A stretch of DNA of 64,000 nt from Bos javanicus (lineage: Eukaryota; Chordata; Mammalia; Artiodactyla; Bovidae): contig NW_026894344.1 of assembly GCF_032452875.1 (NCBI RefSeq), positions 80,823 to 144,822 of the forward strand, written 5' to 3'. The translations under genes were made by a program, and so were the position numbers. The notes beneath the pieces were generated by a model, which saw nothing but the letters and a program-made list of their open reading frames with translations, searched no databases and had not been told where the DNA came from. This document shows positions 40,238-54,763 of this stretch, piece after piece (position 1 is the stretch's first letter; every line of letters starts with the position of its first letter).

Positions 40238-41897
40238 ATGATCAGTGTATGATAGCAAACATGATCAGCGCATGATCAGTCACATGATCAGCGCCATTAA
40301 GTCACGTGATCACTACATGATAGTCATGTGATCAGTCCATGCTCAGTCACGGTATCAGTGCATGATCAGCCACGTGATCAGTGAATGATCTGTCACAAGA
40401 TTAGTGTATGATCATCCACGTGATCAGTGCACGGGCAGTCATGTGATCAGTGCATGATATAGACGTGATCAGTGCATGATCAGTCTCGTGATCAGTGCAT
40501 GATAGCCACGTGATCAGTGCATGATGAGTCACCTGATGGGTGTATGATCATTCACGTGACCTGTACATGGTAGCTACATGATCATTGCATGATCAGCCAC
40601 GTGAGTAGTTCATGATAGCCACGTGATCACTGCATGATCAGTCACGTGATCAGTGCATGATCAGTCATGTGACCAGTACATGGTAGCTGCGTGATCATGG
40701 CATGATCAGCCACGTGAGCAGTGCATGATAGCCACGTGATCAGTGCATGATCAGACACGTGATCAGTGCATGATCAGCCACGTGATCAGTGCATGATCAG
40801 CCACGTGATCAGTGCATGACCAGGCACGTGATCAGTGTATGTCCAGCCAAGTGATCAGTGCATGATAGCCACGTGATCAGTGCATGATCAGTCACGTGAT
40901 CAGTGCATGATCAGTTATGTGATCAGTGTATGATCAGCCACGTGATCAGTGCATGATCAGCCACATGATCAGTGCATGATCAATTACGTGATCAGTGCAT
41001 GATCAGTCACGTGACCAGTACATGGTAGCTACGTGATCATTGCCTGATCAGCCACGTGATCAGTGCATGATAGCCACGTGATCAGTGCATGATAGCCACG
41101 TGATCAGTGCATGATCAGTCATGTGATACGTGTGTGATCAGCCACGTGATCAGTGCATGATATCCACGTGATCAGTGCATGACAGCCACGTGATCAGTGC
41201 ATGAGAGCCACGGGATCAGTGCATGATCAGTCACGTGATACATGTGTGATCAGCCACGTGATCAGTGCATGATGAGCCACGTGATCAGTGCAGGATCAAT
41301 TACGTGATCAGTGCATGATCAGTCACGTGACCAGTACATGGTTGCTACGTGATCGTTGCATGATCAGCCACGTGAGCAGAGCATGATAGCCACGTGATCA
41401 GTGCATGATCAGTCACGTGATCAGTACATGATCAGTCACGTGAACAGTGCATGATCATTTACGTGATCTTTGCATGATCAGTCACGTGACCAGTATATGG
41501 TTGCTACGTGATCATTCCATGACGAGCCACGTGAGCAGTGCATGATAGCCACGTGATGTGTGCATGAGTTACGTGAGCAGAGTATGATCAGCCACGTGAT
41601 CAGTGCATGAGTGCCACGTGATCAGTGCATGATATGTCACGTGACAGGTGTGTGATCAGCCACGTGAACAGTGCATGTTCAGCCACGTGATCAGTGCATG
41701 ATAGCCACGTGATCAGTGCATGATCAGTTACGTGAGCAGTGTATGATCAGCCACGTGATCAGTGCATGGTCAGACACGTGAACAGTGTATGATCAGCCAC
41801 GTGATCAGTGCATGATATCCAAGTGATCAGTGCATGATCATCACGTGATCAGTGTATGATCAGCCACGTGAACAGTGCATGCTCAGTCACGTGATCT
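40238..41897. repeat. Canonical HOR array (position 1 of super-repeat)
   Basis: Full A-B-C-D, 1660 bp against 1658 bp in the partner 51322-52979. Private changes are GTGAATGATCTG near 40381 and GATGAGTCACCTG near 40523. GAGAGCCACGGGATCAG near 41203 is a shared C-module variant. Confidence 0.94.
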
Positions 41898-42141
41898 GGG
41901 CCTGCTGAGCTGCGTGATTACTGTCTGCTCATCTGCTTGACAATTGCCAGCTGAGCTGCACGATTCCTGCCTGTCATCTGCTTGACAATTGCCAGCTGTG
42001 CTGCGTAATTCCTGCCTGCTCAGCTGCTTGATTATTGCCAGCTGAGCAGCATGATTCCTCACACCTGAGTTCCATGATTATTGCCTGCTGACTGTTTGAT
42101 TCGTGCCTACTCAGCTCTTTGTTTATTGCCTCCAGAGGCAC
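41898..42141. repeat. Diverged block 23 (C type)
   Basis: C at 42064, and T before the block. Partner at 52980. Confidence 0.96.
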
Positions 42142-43683
42142 ATGATCAGTGTATGATAGCAAACATGATCAGCGCATGATCAGTCACATGATCAGCGCCA
42201 TTAAGTCACGTGATCACTACATGATAGTCATGTGATCAGTCCATGCTCAGTCACGGTATCAGTGCATGATCAGCCACGTGATCAGTGCATGATCTGTCAC
42301 AAGATTAGTGTATGATCATCCACGTGATCAGTGCACGGGCAGTCATGTGATCAGTGCATGATATAGACGTGAACAGTGCATGATCAGTCTCGTGATCAGT
42401 GCATGATAGCCACGTGATCAGTGCATGATCAGTCACCTGATGGGTGTATGATCATTCACGTGACCTGTACATGGTAGCTACATGATCATTGCATGATCAG
42501 CCACGTGAGTAGTTCATGATAGCCACGTGATCACTGCATGATCAGTCACGTGATCAGTGCATGATCAGTCATGTGACCAGTACATGGTAGCTGCGTGATC
42601 ATGGCATGATCAGCCACGTGAGCAGTGCATGATAGCCACGTGATCAGTGCATGATCAGACACGAGATCAGTGCATGATCAGTCACGTGATCAGTGCATGA
42701 TCAGCCACGTGATCAGTGCATGACCAGGCACGTGATCAGTGTATGTCAGCCAAGTGATCAGTGCATGATAGCCACGTGATCAGTGCATGATCAGTCACGT
42801 GATCAGTGCATGATCAGTTATGTGATCAGTGTATGATCAGCCACGTGATCAGTGCATGATCAGCCACGTGATCAGTGCATGATCAATTACGTGATCAGTG
42901 CATGATCAGTCACGTGACCACTACATGGTAGCTACGTGATCATTGCCTGATCAGCCACGTGATCAGTGCATGATAGCCACGTGATCAGTGCATGATAGCC
43001 ACGTGATCAGTGCATGATCAGTCATGTGATACGTGTGTGATCAGCCACGTGATCAGTGCATGATATCCACGTGATCAGTGCATGACAGCCACGTGATCAG
43101 TGCATGAGAGCCACGGGATCAGTGCATGATCAGTCACGTGATACATTTGTGATCAGCCACGTGATCAGTGCATGATGAGCCACGTGATCAGTGCAGGATC
43201 AATTACGTGATCAGTGCATGATCAGTCACGTGACCAGTACATGGTTGCTACGTGATCGTTGCATGATCAGCCACATGATCAGTGCATGATAGCCACGTGA
43301 TCAGTGCATGATCAGTCACGTGATCAGTACATGATCAGTCATGTGAACAGTGCATGATCATTTACGTGATCAGTGCATGATCAGTCACGTGACCAGTATA
43401 TGGTTGCTACGTGATCATTCCATGACGAGCCACGTGAGCAGTGCATGATAGCCACGTGATGTGTGCATGAGTTACGTGAGCAGTATGATCAGCCACGTGA
43501 TCAGTGCATGAGTGCCACGTGATCAGTGCATGATAGTCACGTGACAGGTGTGTGATCAGCCACGTGAACAGTGCATGATCAGCCACGTGATCAGTGCATG
43601 ATAGCCACGTGATCAGTGCATGATCATCACGTGATCAGTGTATGATCAGCCACGTGAACAGTGCATGCTCAGTCACGTGATCA
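42142..43683. repeat. HOR array with truncated D (position 2)
   Basis: A-B-C present; D lacks its middle. CACGAGATCAG occurs near 42660 and a private GACCACTACATGG near 42916. 1542 bp against 1540 bp in partner 53224-54763. Confidence 0.93.
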
Positions 43684-43927
43684 GGGCCTGCTGAGCTGCG
43701 TGATTACTGTCTGCTCATCTGCTTGACAATTGCCAGCTGAGCTGCACGATTCCTGCCTGTCATCTGCTTGACAATTGCCAGCTGTGCTGCGTAATTCCTG
43801 CCTGCTCAGCTGCTTGATTATTGCCAGCTGAGCAGCATGATTCCTCACACCTGAGTTCCATGATTATTGCCTGCTGACTGTTTGATTCGTGCCTACTCAG
43901 CTCTTTGTTTATTGCCTCCAGAGGCAC
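43684..43927. repeat. Diverged block 24 (C type, A-preceded)
   Basis: C at 43850, with A before the block, as in partner 54764. Truncated D upstream and truncated A downstream mark this HOR junction. Confidence 0.96.
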
Positions 43928-45224
43928 ATGATCAGTGTATGATAGCAAACATGATCAGCGCATGATCAGTCACATGATCAGCGCCATTAAGTCACGTGAT
44001 CACTACATGATAGTCATGTGATCAGTCCATGCTCAGTCACGGTATCAGTGCATGATCAGCCACGTGATCAGTGCATGATCTGTCACAAGATTAGTGTATG
44101 ATCATCCACGTGATCAGTGCATGGGCAGTCATGTGATCAGTGCATGATATAGACGTGATCAGTGCATGATCAGTCTCGTGATCAGTGCATGATAGCCACG
44201 TGATCAGTGCATGATCAGTCACGTGATCAGTGCATGATCAGTTACGTGATCAGTGCATGATCAGCCACGTGATCAGTGCATGATCAGCCACGTGATCAGT
44301 GCATGATCAATTACGTGATCAGTGCATGATCAGTCACGTGACCAGTACATGGTAGCTACGTGATCATTGCATGATCAGCCACGTGATCAGTGCATGATAG
44401 CCACGTGATCAGTGCATGATAGCCACGTGATCAGTGCATGATCAGTCATGTGATACGTGTGTGATCAGCCACGTGATCAGTGCATGATATCCACGTGATC
44501 AGTGCATGACAGCCACGTGATCAGTGCATGAGAGCCACGTGATCAGTGCATGATCAGTCACGTGATACATGTGTGATCAGCCACGTGATCAGTGCATGAT
44601 GAGCCACGTGATCAGTGCATGATCAATTACGTGATCAGTGCATGATCAGTCACGTGACCAGTACATGGTTGCTACGTGATCGTTGCATGATCAGCCACGT
44701 GAGCAGAGCATGATAGCCACGTGATCAGTGCATGATCAGTCACGTGATCAGTACATGATCAGTCACGTGAACAGTGCATGATCATTTACGTGATCTTTGC
44801 ATGATCAGTCACGTGACCAGTATATGGTTGCTACGTGATCATTCCATGACGAGCCACGTGAGCAGTGCATGATAGCCACGTGATGTGTGCATGAGTTACG
44901 TGAGCAGAGTATGATCAGCCACGTGATCAGTGCATGAGTGCCACGTGATCAGTGCATGATATGTCACGTGACAGGTGTGTGATCAGCCACGTGAACAGTG
45001 CATGTTCAGCCACGTGATCAGTGCATGATAGCCACGTGATCAGTGCATGATCAGTTACGTGAGCAGTGTATGATCAGCCACGTGATCAGTGCATGGTCAG
45101 ACACGTGAACAGTGTATGATCAGCCACGTGATCAGTGCATGATATCCAAGTGATCAGTGCATGATCATCACGTGATCAGTGTATGATCAGCCACGTGAAC
45201 AGTGCATGCTCAGTCACGTGATCT
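43928..45224. repeat. HOR array lacking late A and early B (position 3)
   Basis: Module A stops near 44215, before CACCTGATGGG, and joins late B (GATCAGTTACG near 44238). C and D are complete. 1297 bp against 1294 in partner 55008-56301. The same join is found in 47613-48906 and 58693-59981. Confidence 0.93.
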
Positions 45225-45468
45225 GGGCCTGCTGAGCTGCGTGATTACTGTCTGCTCATCTGCTTGACAATTGCCAGCTGAGCTGCACGATTCCTGCCTG
45301 TCATCTGCTTGACAATTGCCAGCTGTGCTGCGTAATTCCTGCCTGCTCAGCTGCTTGATTATTGCCAGCTGAGCAGCATGATTCCTCACACCTGAGTTCC
45401 ATGATTATTGCCTGCTGACTGTTTGATTCGTGCCTACTCAGCTCTTTGTTTATTGCCTCCAGAGGCAC
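45225..45468. repeat. Diverged block 25 (C type)
   Basis: C at 45391, and T before the block. Partner at 56302. Confidence 0.96.
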
Positions 45469-47368
45469 ATGATCAGTGTATGATAGCAAACATGATCAGC
45501 GCATGATCAGTCACATGATCAGCGCCATTAAGTCACGTGATCACTACATGATAGTCATGTGATCAGTCCATGCTCAGTCACGGTATCAGTGCATGATCAG
45601 CCACGTGATCAGTGCATGATCTGTCACAAGATTAGTGTATGATCATCCACGTGATCAGTGCACGGCAGTCATGTGATCAGTGCATGATATAGACGTGATC
45701 AGTGCATGATCAGTCTCGTGATCAGTGCATGATAGCCACGTGATCAGTGCATGATCAGTCACCTGATGGGTGTATGATCATTCACGTGACCTGTACATGG
45801 TAGCTACATGATCATTGCATGATCAGCCACGTGAGTAGTTCATGATAGCCACGTGATCACTGCATGATCAGTCACGTGATCAGTGCATGATCAGTCATGT
45901 GACCAGTACATGGTAGCTGCGTGATCATGGCATGATCAGCCACGTGAGCAGTGCATGATAGCCACGTGATCAGTGCATGATCAGACACGTGATCAGTGCA
46001 TGATCAGTCACGTGATCAGTGCATGATCAGCCACGTGATCAGTGCATGATCCAGCCACGTGATCAGTGCATGATAGCCACGTGATCAGTGCATGATCAGT
46101 CACGTGATCAGTGCATGATCAGTTACGTGATCAGTGTATGATCAGCCACGTGATCAGTGCATGATCAGCCACGTGATCAGTGCATGATCAATTACGTGAT
46201 CAGTGCATGATCAGTCACGTGACCAGTACATGGTAGCTACGTGATCATTGCATGATCAGCCACGTGATCAGTGCATGATAGCCACGTGATCAGTGCATGA
46301 TCAGTCACGTGATCAGTGTGTGATCAGCCACGTGATCAGTGCATGATATCCACGTGATCAGTGCATGATCAGCCACGTGATCAGTGCATGATCAGTCACG
46401 TGATCAGTGCATGATCAGCCACGTGATCAGTGCATGATCAGCCACGTGATCAGTGCATGATCAGCCACGTGATCAGTGCATGATAGCCACGTGATCAGTG
46501 CATGATCAGTCACGTGATCAGTGCATGATCAGTCACGTGATCAGTGCATGATCAGCCACGTGATCAGTGCATGATCAGCCACGTGATCAGTGCATGATCA
46601 GTCACGTGATCAGTACATGATAGCTACGTGATCATGCATGATCAGCCACGTGATCAGTGCATGATAGCCACGTGATCAGTGCATGATAGCCACGTGATCA
46701 GTGCATGATCAGTCACGTGATAGTGATCAGCCACGTGATCAGTGCATGATATCCACGTGATCAGTGCATGACAGCCACGTGATCAGTGCATGAGAGCCAC
46801 GTGATCAGTGCATGATCAGTCACGTGATACATGTGTGATCAGCCACGTGATCAGTGCATGATGAGCCACGTGATCAGTGCATGATCAATTACGTGATCAG
46901 TGCATGATCAGTCACGTGACCAGTACATGGTTGCCACGTGATCGTGCATGATCAGCCACGTGAGCAGTGCATGATAGCCACGTGATCAGTGCATGATCAG
47001 TCACGTGATCAGTGCATGATCAGTCACGTGAACAGTGCATGATCATTTACGTGATCAGTGCATGATCAGTCACGTGACCAGTATATGGTAGCACGTGATC
47101 ATTCCATGACGAGCCACGTGAGCAGTGCATGATAGCCACGTGATGTGTGCATGAGTTACGTGAGCAGTGTATGATCAGCCACGTGATCAGTGCATGAGTG
47201 CCACGTGATCAGTGCATGATATTCACGTGACAGTGTGTGATCAGCCACGTGATCAGTGCATGATCAGCCACGTGATCAGTGCATGATAGCCACGTGATCA
47301 GTGCATGATCATCACGTGATCAGTGTATGATCAGCCACGTGAACAGTGCATGCTCAGTCACGTGATCA
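45469..47368. repeat. HOR array with doubled module B, truncated D (position 4)
   Basis: A to about 45930 (CACGGCAG near 45661). A first B is about 46040-46320 and a second B-like run about 46430-46640, both partly reverted. C is about 46720-47160; D lacks its middle. 1900 bp against 1903 in partner 56546-58448. Confidence 0.92.
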
Positions 47369-47612
47369 GGGCCTGCTGAGCTGCGTGATTACTGTCTGCT
47401 CATCTGCTTGACAATTGCCAGCTGAGCTGCACGATTCCTGCCTGTCATCTGCTTGACAATTGCCAGCTGTGCTGTGTAATTCCTGCCTGCTCAGCTGCTT
47501 GATTATTGCCAGCTGAGCAGCATGATTCCTCACACCTGAGTTCCATGATTATTGCCTGCTGACTGTTTGATTCGTGCCTACTCAGCTCTTTGTTTATTGC
47601 CTCCAGAGGCAC
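47369..47612. repeat. Diverged block 26 (C type, GCTGTG subtype)
   Basis: C at 47535, A before the block, and a C-to-T change at 47475 shared only with blocks 54764 and 58449. Confidence 0.96.
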
Positions 47613-48906
47613 ATGATCAGTGTATGATAGCAAACATGATCAGCATGATCAGTCACATGATCAGCGCCATTAAGTCACGTGATCACTACATGATAGTCAT
47701 GTGATCAGTCCATGCTCAGTCACGGTATCAGTGCATGATCAGCCACGTGATCAGTGCATGATCTGTCACATGATCAGTGTATGATCATCCACGTGACCAG
47801 TGCATGGGCAGTCATGTGATCAGTGCATGATATAGACGTGATCAGTGCATGATCAGTCTAGTGATCAGTGCATGATAGCCACGTGATCAGTGCATGATCA
47901 GTCACGTGATCAGTGCATGATCAGTTATGTGATCAGTGTATGATCAGCCACGTGATCAGTGCATGATCAGCCACGTGATCAGTGCATGATCAATTACGTG
48001 ATCAGTGCATGATCAGTCACGTGACCAGTACATGGTAGCTCGTGATCATTGCATGATCAGCCACGTGATCAGTGCATGATAGCCACGTGATCAGTGCATG
48101 ATAGCCACGTGATCAGTGCATGATCAGTCATGTGATACGTGTGTGATCAGCCACGTGATCAGTGCATGATATCCACGTGATCAGTGCATGACAGCCACGT
48201 GATCAGTGCATGATAGCCACGTGATCAGTGCATGATCAGTCACGTGATACATGTGTGATCAGCCACGTGATCAGTGCATGATGAGCCACGTGATCAGTGC
48301 AGGATCAATTACGTGATCAGTGCATGATCAGTCACGTGACCAGTACATGGTTGCTACGTGATCGTTGCATGATCAGCCACGTGAGCAGAGCATGATAGCC
48401 ACGTGGTCAGTGCATGATCAGTCACGTGATCAGTACATGATCAGTCACGTGAACAGTGCATGATCATTTACGTGATCTTTGCATGATCAGTCACGTGACC
48501 AGTATATGGTTGCTACGTGATCATTCCATGACGAGCCACGTGAGCAGTGCATGATAGCCACGTGATGTGTGCATGAGTTACGTGAGCAGAGTATGATCAG
48601 CCACGTGATCAGTGCATGAGTGCCACGTGATCAGTGCATGATATGTCACGTGACAGGTGTGTGATCAGCCACGTGAACAGTGCATGTTCAGCCACGTGAT
48701 CAGTGCATGATAGCCACGTGATCAGTGCATGATCAGTTACGTGAGCAGTGTATGATCAGCCACGTGATCAGTGCATGGTCAGACACGTGAACAGTGTATG
48801 ATCAGCCACGTGATCAGTGCATGATATCCAAGTGATCAGTGCATGATCATCACGTGATCAGTGTATGATCAGCCACGTGAACAGTGCATGCTCAGTCACG
48901 TGATCT
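47613..48906. repeat. HOR array lacking late A and early B (position 5)
   Basis: Post-block GATCAGCATGATC near 47639 has lost two bases. A runs to about 47895, then late B, C and complete D. GTGGTCAG near 48402 is a C-module variant seen in later HORs too. 1294 bp against 1289 in partner 58693-59981. Confidence 0.93.
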
Positions 48907-49150
48907 GGGCCTGCTGAGCTGCGTGATTACTGTCTGCTCATCTGCTTGACAATTGCCAGCTGAGCTGCACGATTCCTGCCTGTCATCTGCTTGACAATTG
49001 CCAGCTGTGCTGCGTAATTCCTGCCTGCTCAGCTGCTTGATTATTGCCAGCTGAGCAGCATGATTCCTCACACCTGAGTTCCATGATTATTGCCTGCTGA
49101 CTGTTTGATTCGTGCCTACTCAGCTCTTTGTTTATTGCCTCCAGAGGCAC
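48907..49150. repeat. Diverged block 27 (C type)
   Basis: C at 49073, and T before the block. Its partner at 59982 carries two extra changes. Confidence 0.96.
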
Positions 49151-51077
49151 ATGATCAGTGTATGATAGCAAACATGATCAGCGCATGATCAGTCACATGA
49201 TCAGCGCCATTAAGTCACGTGATCACTACATGATAGTCATGTGATCAGTCCATGCTCAGTCACGGTATCAGTGCATGATCAGCCACGTGATCAGTGCATG
49301 ATCTGTCACAAGATTAGTGTATGATCATCCACGTGATCAGTGCATGGCAGTCATGTGATCAGTGCATGATATAGACGTGATCAGTGCATGATCAGTCTCG
49401 TGATCAGTGCATGATAGCCACGTGATCAGTGCATGATCAGTCACCTGATGGGTGTATGATCATTCACGTGACCTGTACATGGTAGCTACATGATCATTGC
49501 ATGATCAGCCACGTGAGTAGTGCATGATAGCCACGTGATCACTGCATGATCAGTCACGTGATCAGTGCATGATCAGTCATGTGACCAGTACATGGTAGCT
49601 GCGTGATCATGGCATGATCAGCCACGTGAGCAGTGCATGATAGCCACGTGATCAGTGCATGATCAGACACGTGATCAGTGCATGATCAGTCACGTGATCA
49701 GTGCATGATCAGCCACGTGATCAGTGCATGATCAGCCACGTGATCAGTGCATGATAGCCACGTGATCAGTGCATGATCAGTCACGTGATCAGTGCATGAT
49801 CAGTCACGTGATCAGTGCATGATCAGCCACGTGATCAGTGCATGATCAGCCACATGATCAGTGCATGATCAATTACGTGATCAGTGCATGATCAGTCACG
49901 TGACCAGTACATGGTAGCTACGTGATCATTGCATGATCAGCCACGTGATCAGTGCATGATAGCCACGTGATCAGTGCATGATCAGTCACGTGATCAGTGC
50001 ATGATCAGCCACGTGATCAGTGCATGATAGCCACGTGATCAGTGCATGATCAGCCACGTGATCAGTGCATGATCAGTCACGTGATCAGTGCATGATCAGC
50101 CACGTGATCAGTGCATGATCAGCCACGTGATCAGTGCATGATCAGCCACGTGATCAGTGCATGATAGCCACGTGATCAGTGCATGATCAGTCACGTGATC
50201 AGTGCATGATCAGTCACGTGATCAGTGCATGATCAGCCACGTGATCAGTGCATGATCAGCCACGTGATCAGTGCATGATCAATTACGTGATCAGTGCATG
50301 ATCAGTCACGTGACCAGTACATGGTAGCTACGTGATCATGCATGATCAGCCACGTGATCAGTGCATGATAGCCACGTGATCAGTGCATGATAGCCACGTG
50401 ATCAGTGCATGATCAGTCATGTGATACGTGTGATCAGCCACGTGATCAGTGCATGATATCCACGTGATCAGTGCATGATCAGCCACGTGATCAGTGCATG
50501 AGAGCCACGTGATCAGTGCATGATCAGTCACGTGATACAGTGTGATCAGCCACGTGATCAGTGCATGATCAGCCACGTGATCAGTGCATGATCAATTACG
50601 TGATCAGTGCATGATCAGTCACGTGACCAGTACATGGTTGCTCGTGATCGTGCATGATCAGCCACGTGAGCAGTGCATGATAGCCACGTGATCAGTGCAT
50701 GATCAGTCACGTGATCAGTGCATGATCAGTCACGTGATCAGTGCATGATCATTTACGTGATCAGTGCATGATCAGTCACGTGACCAGTATATGGTTGCTA
50801 CGTGATCATTGCATGACAGCCACGTGATCAGTGCATGATAGCCACGTGATGTGCATGATGAGTTACGTGATCAGTGTATGATCAGCCACGTGATCAGTGC
50901 ATGAGTGCCACGTGATCAGTGCATGATCAGTCACGTGATCAGTGTGTGATCAGCCACGTGATCAGTGCATGATCAGCCACGTGATCAGTGCATGATAGCC
51001 ACGTGATCAGTGCATGATCATCACGTGATCAGTGTATGATCAGCCACGTGAACAGTGCATGCTCAGTCACGTGATCT
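49151..51077. repeat. HOR array with doubled module B (position 6)
   Basis: A to about 49615, then B-like runs near 49730-49935 and 50150-50340 separated by near-consensus. A weakened C is about 50410-50870; D lacks its middle. Minus-strand 50358-50576 is open for 72 codons of translated repeat. Partner 60226-62238 is 86 bp longer. Confidence 0.92.
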
Positions 51078-51321
51078 GGGCCTGCTGAGCTGCGTGATTA
51101 CTGTCTGCTCATCTGCTTGACAATTGCCAGCTGAGCTGCACGATTCCTGCCTGTCATCTGCTTGACAATTGCCAGCTGTGCTGCGTAATTCCTGCCTGCT
51201 CAGCTGCTTGATTATTGCCAGCTGAGCAGCATGATTCCTCACACCTGAGTTCCATGATTATTGCCTGCTGACTGTTTGATTCGTGCCTACTCAGCTCTTT
51301 GTTTATTGCCTCCAGAGGCAC
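51078..51321. repeat. Diverged block 28 (C type)
   Basis: C at 51244, and T before the block. First block of right super-repeat copy 2. Confidence 0.96.
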
Positions 51322-52979
51322 ATGATCAGTGTATGATAGCAAACATGATCAGCGCATGATCAGTCACATGATCAGCGCCATTAAGTCACGTGATCACTAC
51401 ATGATAGTCATGTGATCAGTCCATGCTCAGTCACGGTATCAGTGCATGATCAGCCACGTGATCAGTGCATGATCTGTCACAAGATTAGTGTATGATCATC
51501 CACGTGATCAGTGCACGGGCAGTCATGTGATCAGTGCATGATATAGACGTGAACAGTGCATGATCAGTCTCGTGATCAGTGCATGATAGCCACGTGATCA
51601 GTGCATGATCAGTCACCTGATGGGTGTATGATCATTCACGTGACCTGTACATGGTAGCTACATGATCATTGCATGATCAGCCACGTGAGTAGTTCATGAT
51701 AGCCACGTGATCACTGCATGATCAGTCACGTGATCAGTGCATGATCAGTCATGTGACCAGTACATGGTAGCTGCGTGATCATGGCATGATCAGCCACGTG
51801 AGCAGTGCATGATAGCCACGTGATCAGTGCATGATCAGACACGAGATCAGTGCATGATCAGTCACGTGATCAGTGCATGATCAGCCACGTGATCAGTGCA
51901 TGACCAGCACGTGATCAGTGTATGTCCAGCCAAGTGATCAGTGCATGATAGCCACGTGATCAGTGCATGATCAGTCACGTGATCAGTGCATGATCAGTTA
52001 TGTGATCAGTGTATGATCAGCCACGTGATCAGTGCATGATCAGCCACATGATCAGTGCATGATCAATTACGTGATCAGTGCATGATCAGTCACGTGACCA
52101 GTACATGGTAGCTACGTGATCATTGCCTGATCAGCCACGTGATCAGTGCATGATAGCCACGTGATCAGTGCATGATAGCCACGTGATCAGTGCATGATCA
52201 GTCATGTGATACGTGTGTGATCAGCCACGTGATCAGTGCATGATATCCACGTGATCAGTGCATGACAGCCACGTGATCAGTGCATGAGAGCCACGGGATC
52301 AGTGCATGATCAGTCACGTGATACATGTGTGATCAGCCACGTGATCAGTGCATGATGAGCCACGTGATCAGTGCAGGATCAATTACGTGATCAGTGCATG
52401 ATCAGTCACGTGACCAGTACATGGTTGCTCGTGATCGTTGCATGATCAGCCACGTGAGCAGAGCATGATAGCCACGTGGTCAGTGCATGATCAGTCACGT
52501 GATCAGTACATGATCAGTCACGTGAACAGTGCATGATCATTTACGTGATCTTTGCATGATCAGTCACGTTACCAGTATATGGTTGCTACGTGATCATTCC
52601 ATGACGAGCCACGTGAGCAGTGCATGATAGCCACGTGATGTGTGCATGAGTTACGTGAGCAGAGTATGATCAGCCACGTGATCAGTGCATGAGTGCCACG
52701 TGATCAGTGCATGATATGTCACGTGACAGGTGTGTGATCAGCCACGTGAACAGTGCATGTTCAGCCACGTGATCAGTGCATGATAGCCACGTGATCAGTG
52801 CATGATCAGTTACGTGAGCAGTGTATGATCAGCCACGTGATCAGTGCATGGTCAGACACGTGAACAGTGTATGATCAGCCACGTGATCAGTGCATGATAT
52901 CCAAGTGATCAGTGCATGATCATCACGTGATCAGTGTATGATCAGCCACGTGAACAGTGCATGCTCAGTCACGTGATCT
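51322..52979. repeat. Canonical HOR array (position 1, copy 2)
   Basis: Full A-B-C-D. GTGCACGGGCAG lies near 51512, GACGTGAACAG near 51547 and CACGAGATCAG near 51840. GTTGCTCGTG near 52423 lost two bases, and CACGTTACCAG near 52565 replaces CACGTGACCAG. Confidence 0.94.
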
Positions 52980-53223
52980 GGGCCTGCTGAGCTGCGTGAT
53001 TACTGTCTGCTCATCTGCTTGACAATTGCCAGCTGAGCTGCACGATTCCTGCCTGTCATCTGCTTGACAATTGCCAGCTGTGCTGCGTAATTCCTGCCTG
53101 CTCAGCTGCTTGATTATTGCCAGCTGAGCAGCATGATTCCTCACACCTGAGTTCCATGATTATTGCCTGCTGACTGTTTGATTCGTGCCTACTCAGCTCT
53201 TTGTTTATTGCCTCCAGAGGCAC
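52980..53223. repeat. Diverged block 29 (C type)
   Basis: C at 53146, and T before the block. Confidence 0.96.
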
Positions 53224-54763
53224 ATGATCAGTGTATGATAGCAAACATGATCAGCGCATGATCAGTCACATGATCAGCGCCATTAAGTCACGTGATCACT
53301 ACATGATAGTCATGTGATCAGTCCATGCTCAGTCACGGTATCAGTGCATGATCAGCCACGTGATCAGTGCATGATCTGTCACAAGATTAGTGTATGATCA
53401 TCCACGTGATCAGTGCATGGGCAGTCATGTGATCAGTGCATGATATAGACGTGAACAGTGCATGATCAGTCTCGTGATCAGTGCATGATAGCCACGTGAT
53501 CAGTGCATGATCAGTCACCTGATGGGTGTATGATCATTCACGTGACCTGTACATGGTAGCTACATGATCATTGCATGATCAGCCACGTGAGTAGTTCATG
53601 ATAGCCACGTGATCACTGCATGATCAGTCACGTGATCAGTGCATGATCAGTCATGTGACCAGTACATGGTAGCTGCGTGATCATGGCATGATCAGCCACG
53701 TGAGCAGTGCATGATAGCCACGTGATCAGTGCATGATCAGACACGAGATCAGTGCATGATCAGTCACGTGATCAGTGCATGATCAGCCACGTGATCAGTG
53801 CATGATCAGGCACGTGATCAGTGTATGTCCAGCCAAGTGATCAGTGCATGATAGCCACGTGATCAGTGCATGATCAGTCACGTGATCAGTGCATGATCAG
53901 TTATGTGATCAGTGTATGATCAGCCACGTGATCAGTGCATGATCAGCCACATGATCAGTGCATGATCAATTACGTGATCAGTGCATGATCAGTCACGTGA
54001 CCAGTACATGGTAGCTACGTGATCATTGCCTGATCAGCCACGTGATCAGTGCATGATAGCCACGTGATCAGTGCATGATAGCCACGTGATCAGTGCATGA
54101 TCAGTCATGTGATCGTGTGTGATCAGCCACGTGATCAGTGCATGATATCCACGTGATCAGTGCATGACAGCCACGTGATCAGTGCATGAGAGCCACGTGA
54201 TCAGTGCATGATCAGTCACGTGATACATGTGTGATCAGCCACGTGATCAGTGCATGATGAGCCACGTGATCAGTGCAGGATCAATTACGTGATCAGTGCA
54301 TGATCAGTCACGTGACCAGTACATGGTTGCTACGTGATCGTTGCATGATCAGCCACGTGAGCAGAGCATGATAGCCACGTGGTCAGTGCATGATCAGTCA
54401 CGTGATCAGTACATGATCAGTCACGTGAACAGTGCATGATCATTTACGTGATCTTTGCATGATCAGTCACGTTACCAGTATATGGTTGCTACGATCATTC
54501 CATGACGAGCCACGTGAGCAGTGCATGATAGCCACGTGATGTGCATGAGTTACGTGAGCAGGTATGATCAGCCACGTGATCAGTGCATGAGTGCCACGTG
54601 ATCAGTGCATGATATGTCACGTGACAGGTGTGTGATCAGCCACGTGAACAGTGCATGATCAGCCACGTGATCAGTGCATGATAGCCACGTGATCAGTGCA
54701 TGATCATCACGTAATCAGTGTATGATCAGCCACGTGAACAGTGCATGCTCAGTCACGTGATCA
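53224..54763. repeat. HOR array with truncated D (position 2, copy 2)
   Basis: A-B-C present and D lacks its middle. Small losses in C: GTTGCTACGATC near 54485, GATGTGCATGAG near 54538, GAGCAGGTATG near 54556. GTAATCAG near 54712 breaks a CACGTG close to the block. Confidence 0.93.

Larger units (their letters stand above)
39994..51077. repeat. Right super-repeat, copy 1 (11,084 bp, six HORs)
   Basis: Block-to-block spacings are 1904, 1786, 1541, 2144, 1538 and 2171 bp. The next copy repeats them in order to within 5 bp for the first five. The base before the block is A (ATCAGGG) at the third and fifth blocks and T (ATCTGGG) at the other four, in both copies. The fourth and sixth HORs have doubled module B in both copies. 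The start is placed at a block by convention. Confidence 0.9.
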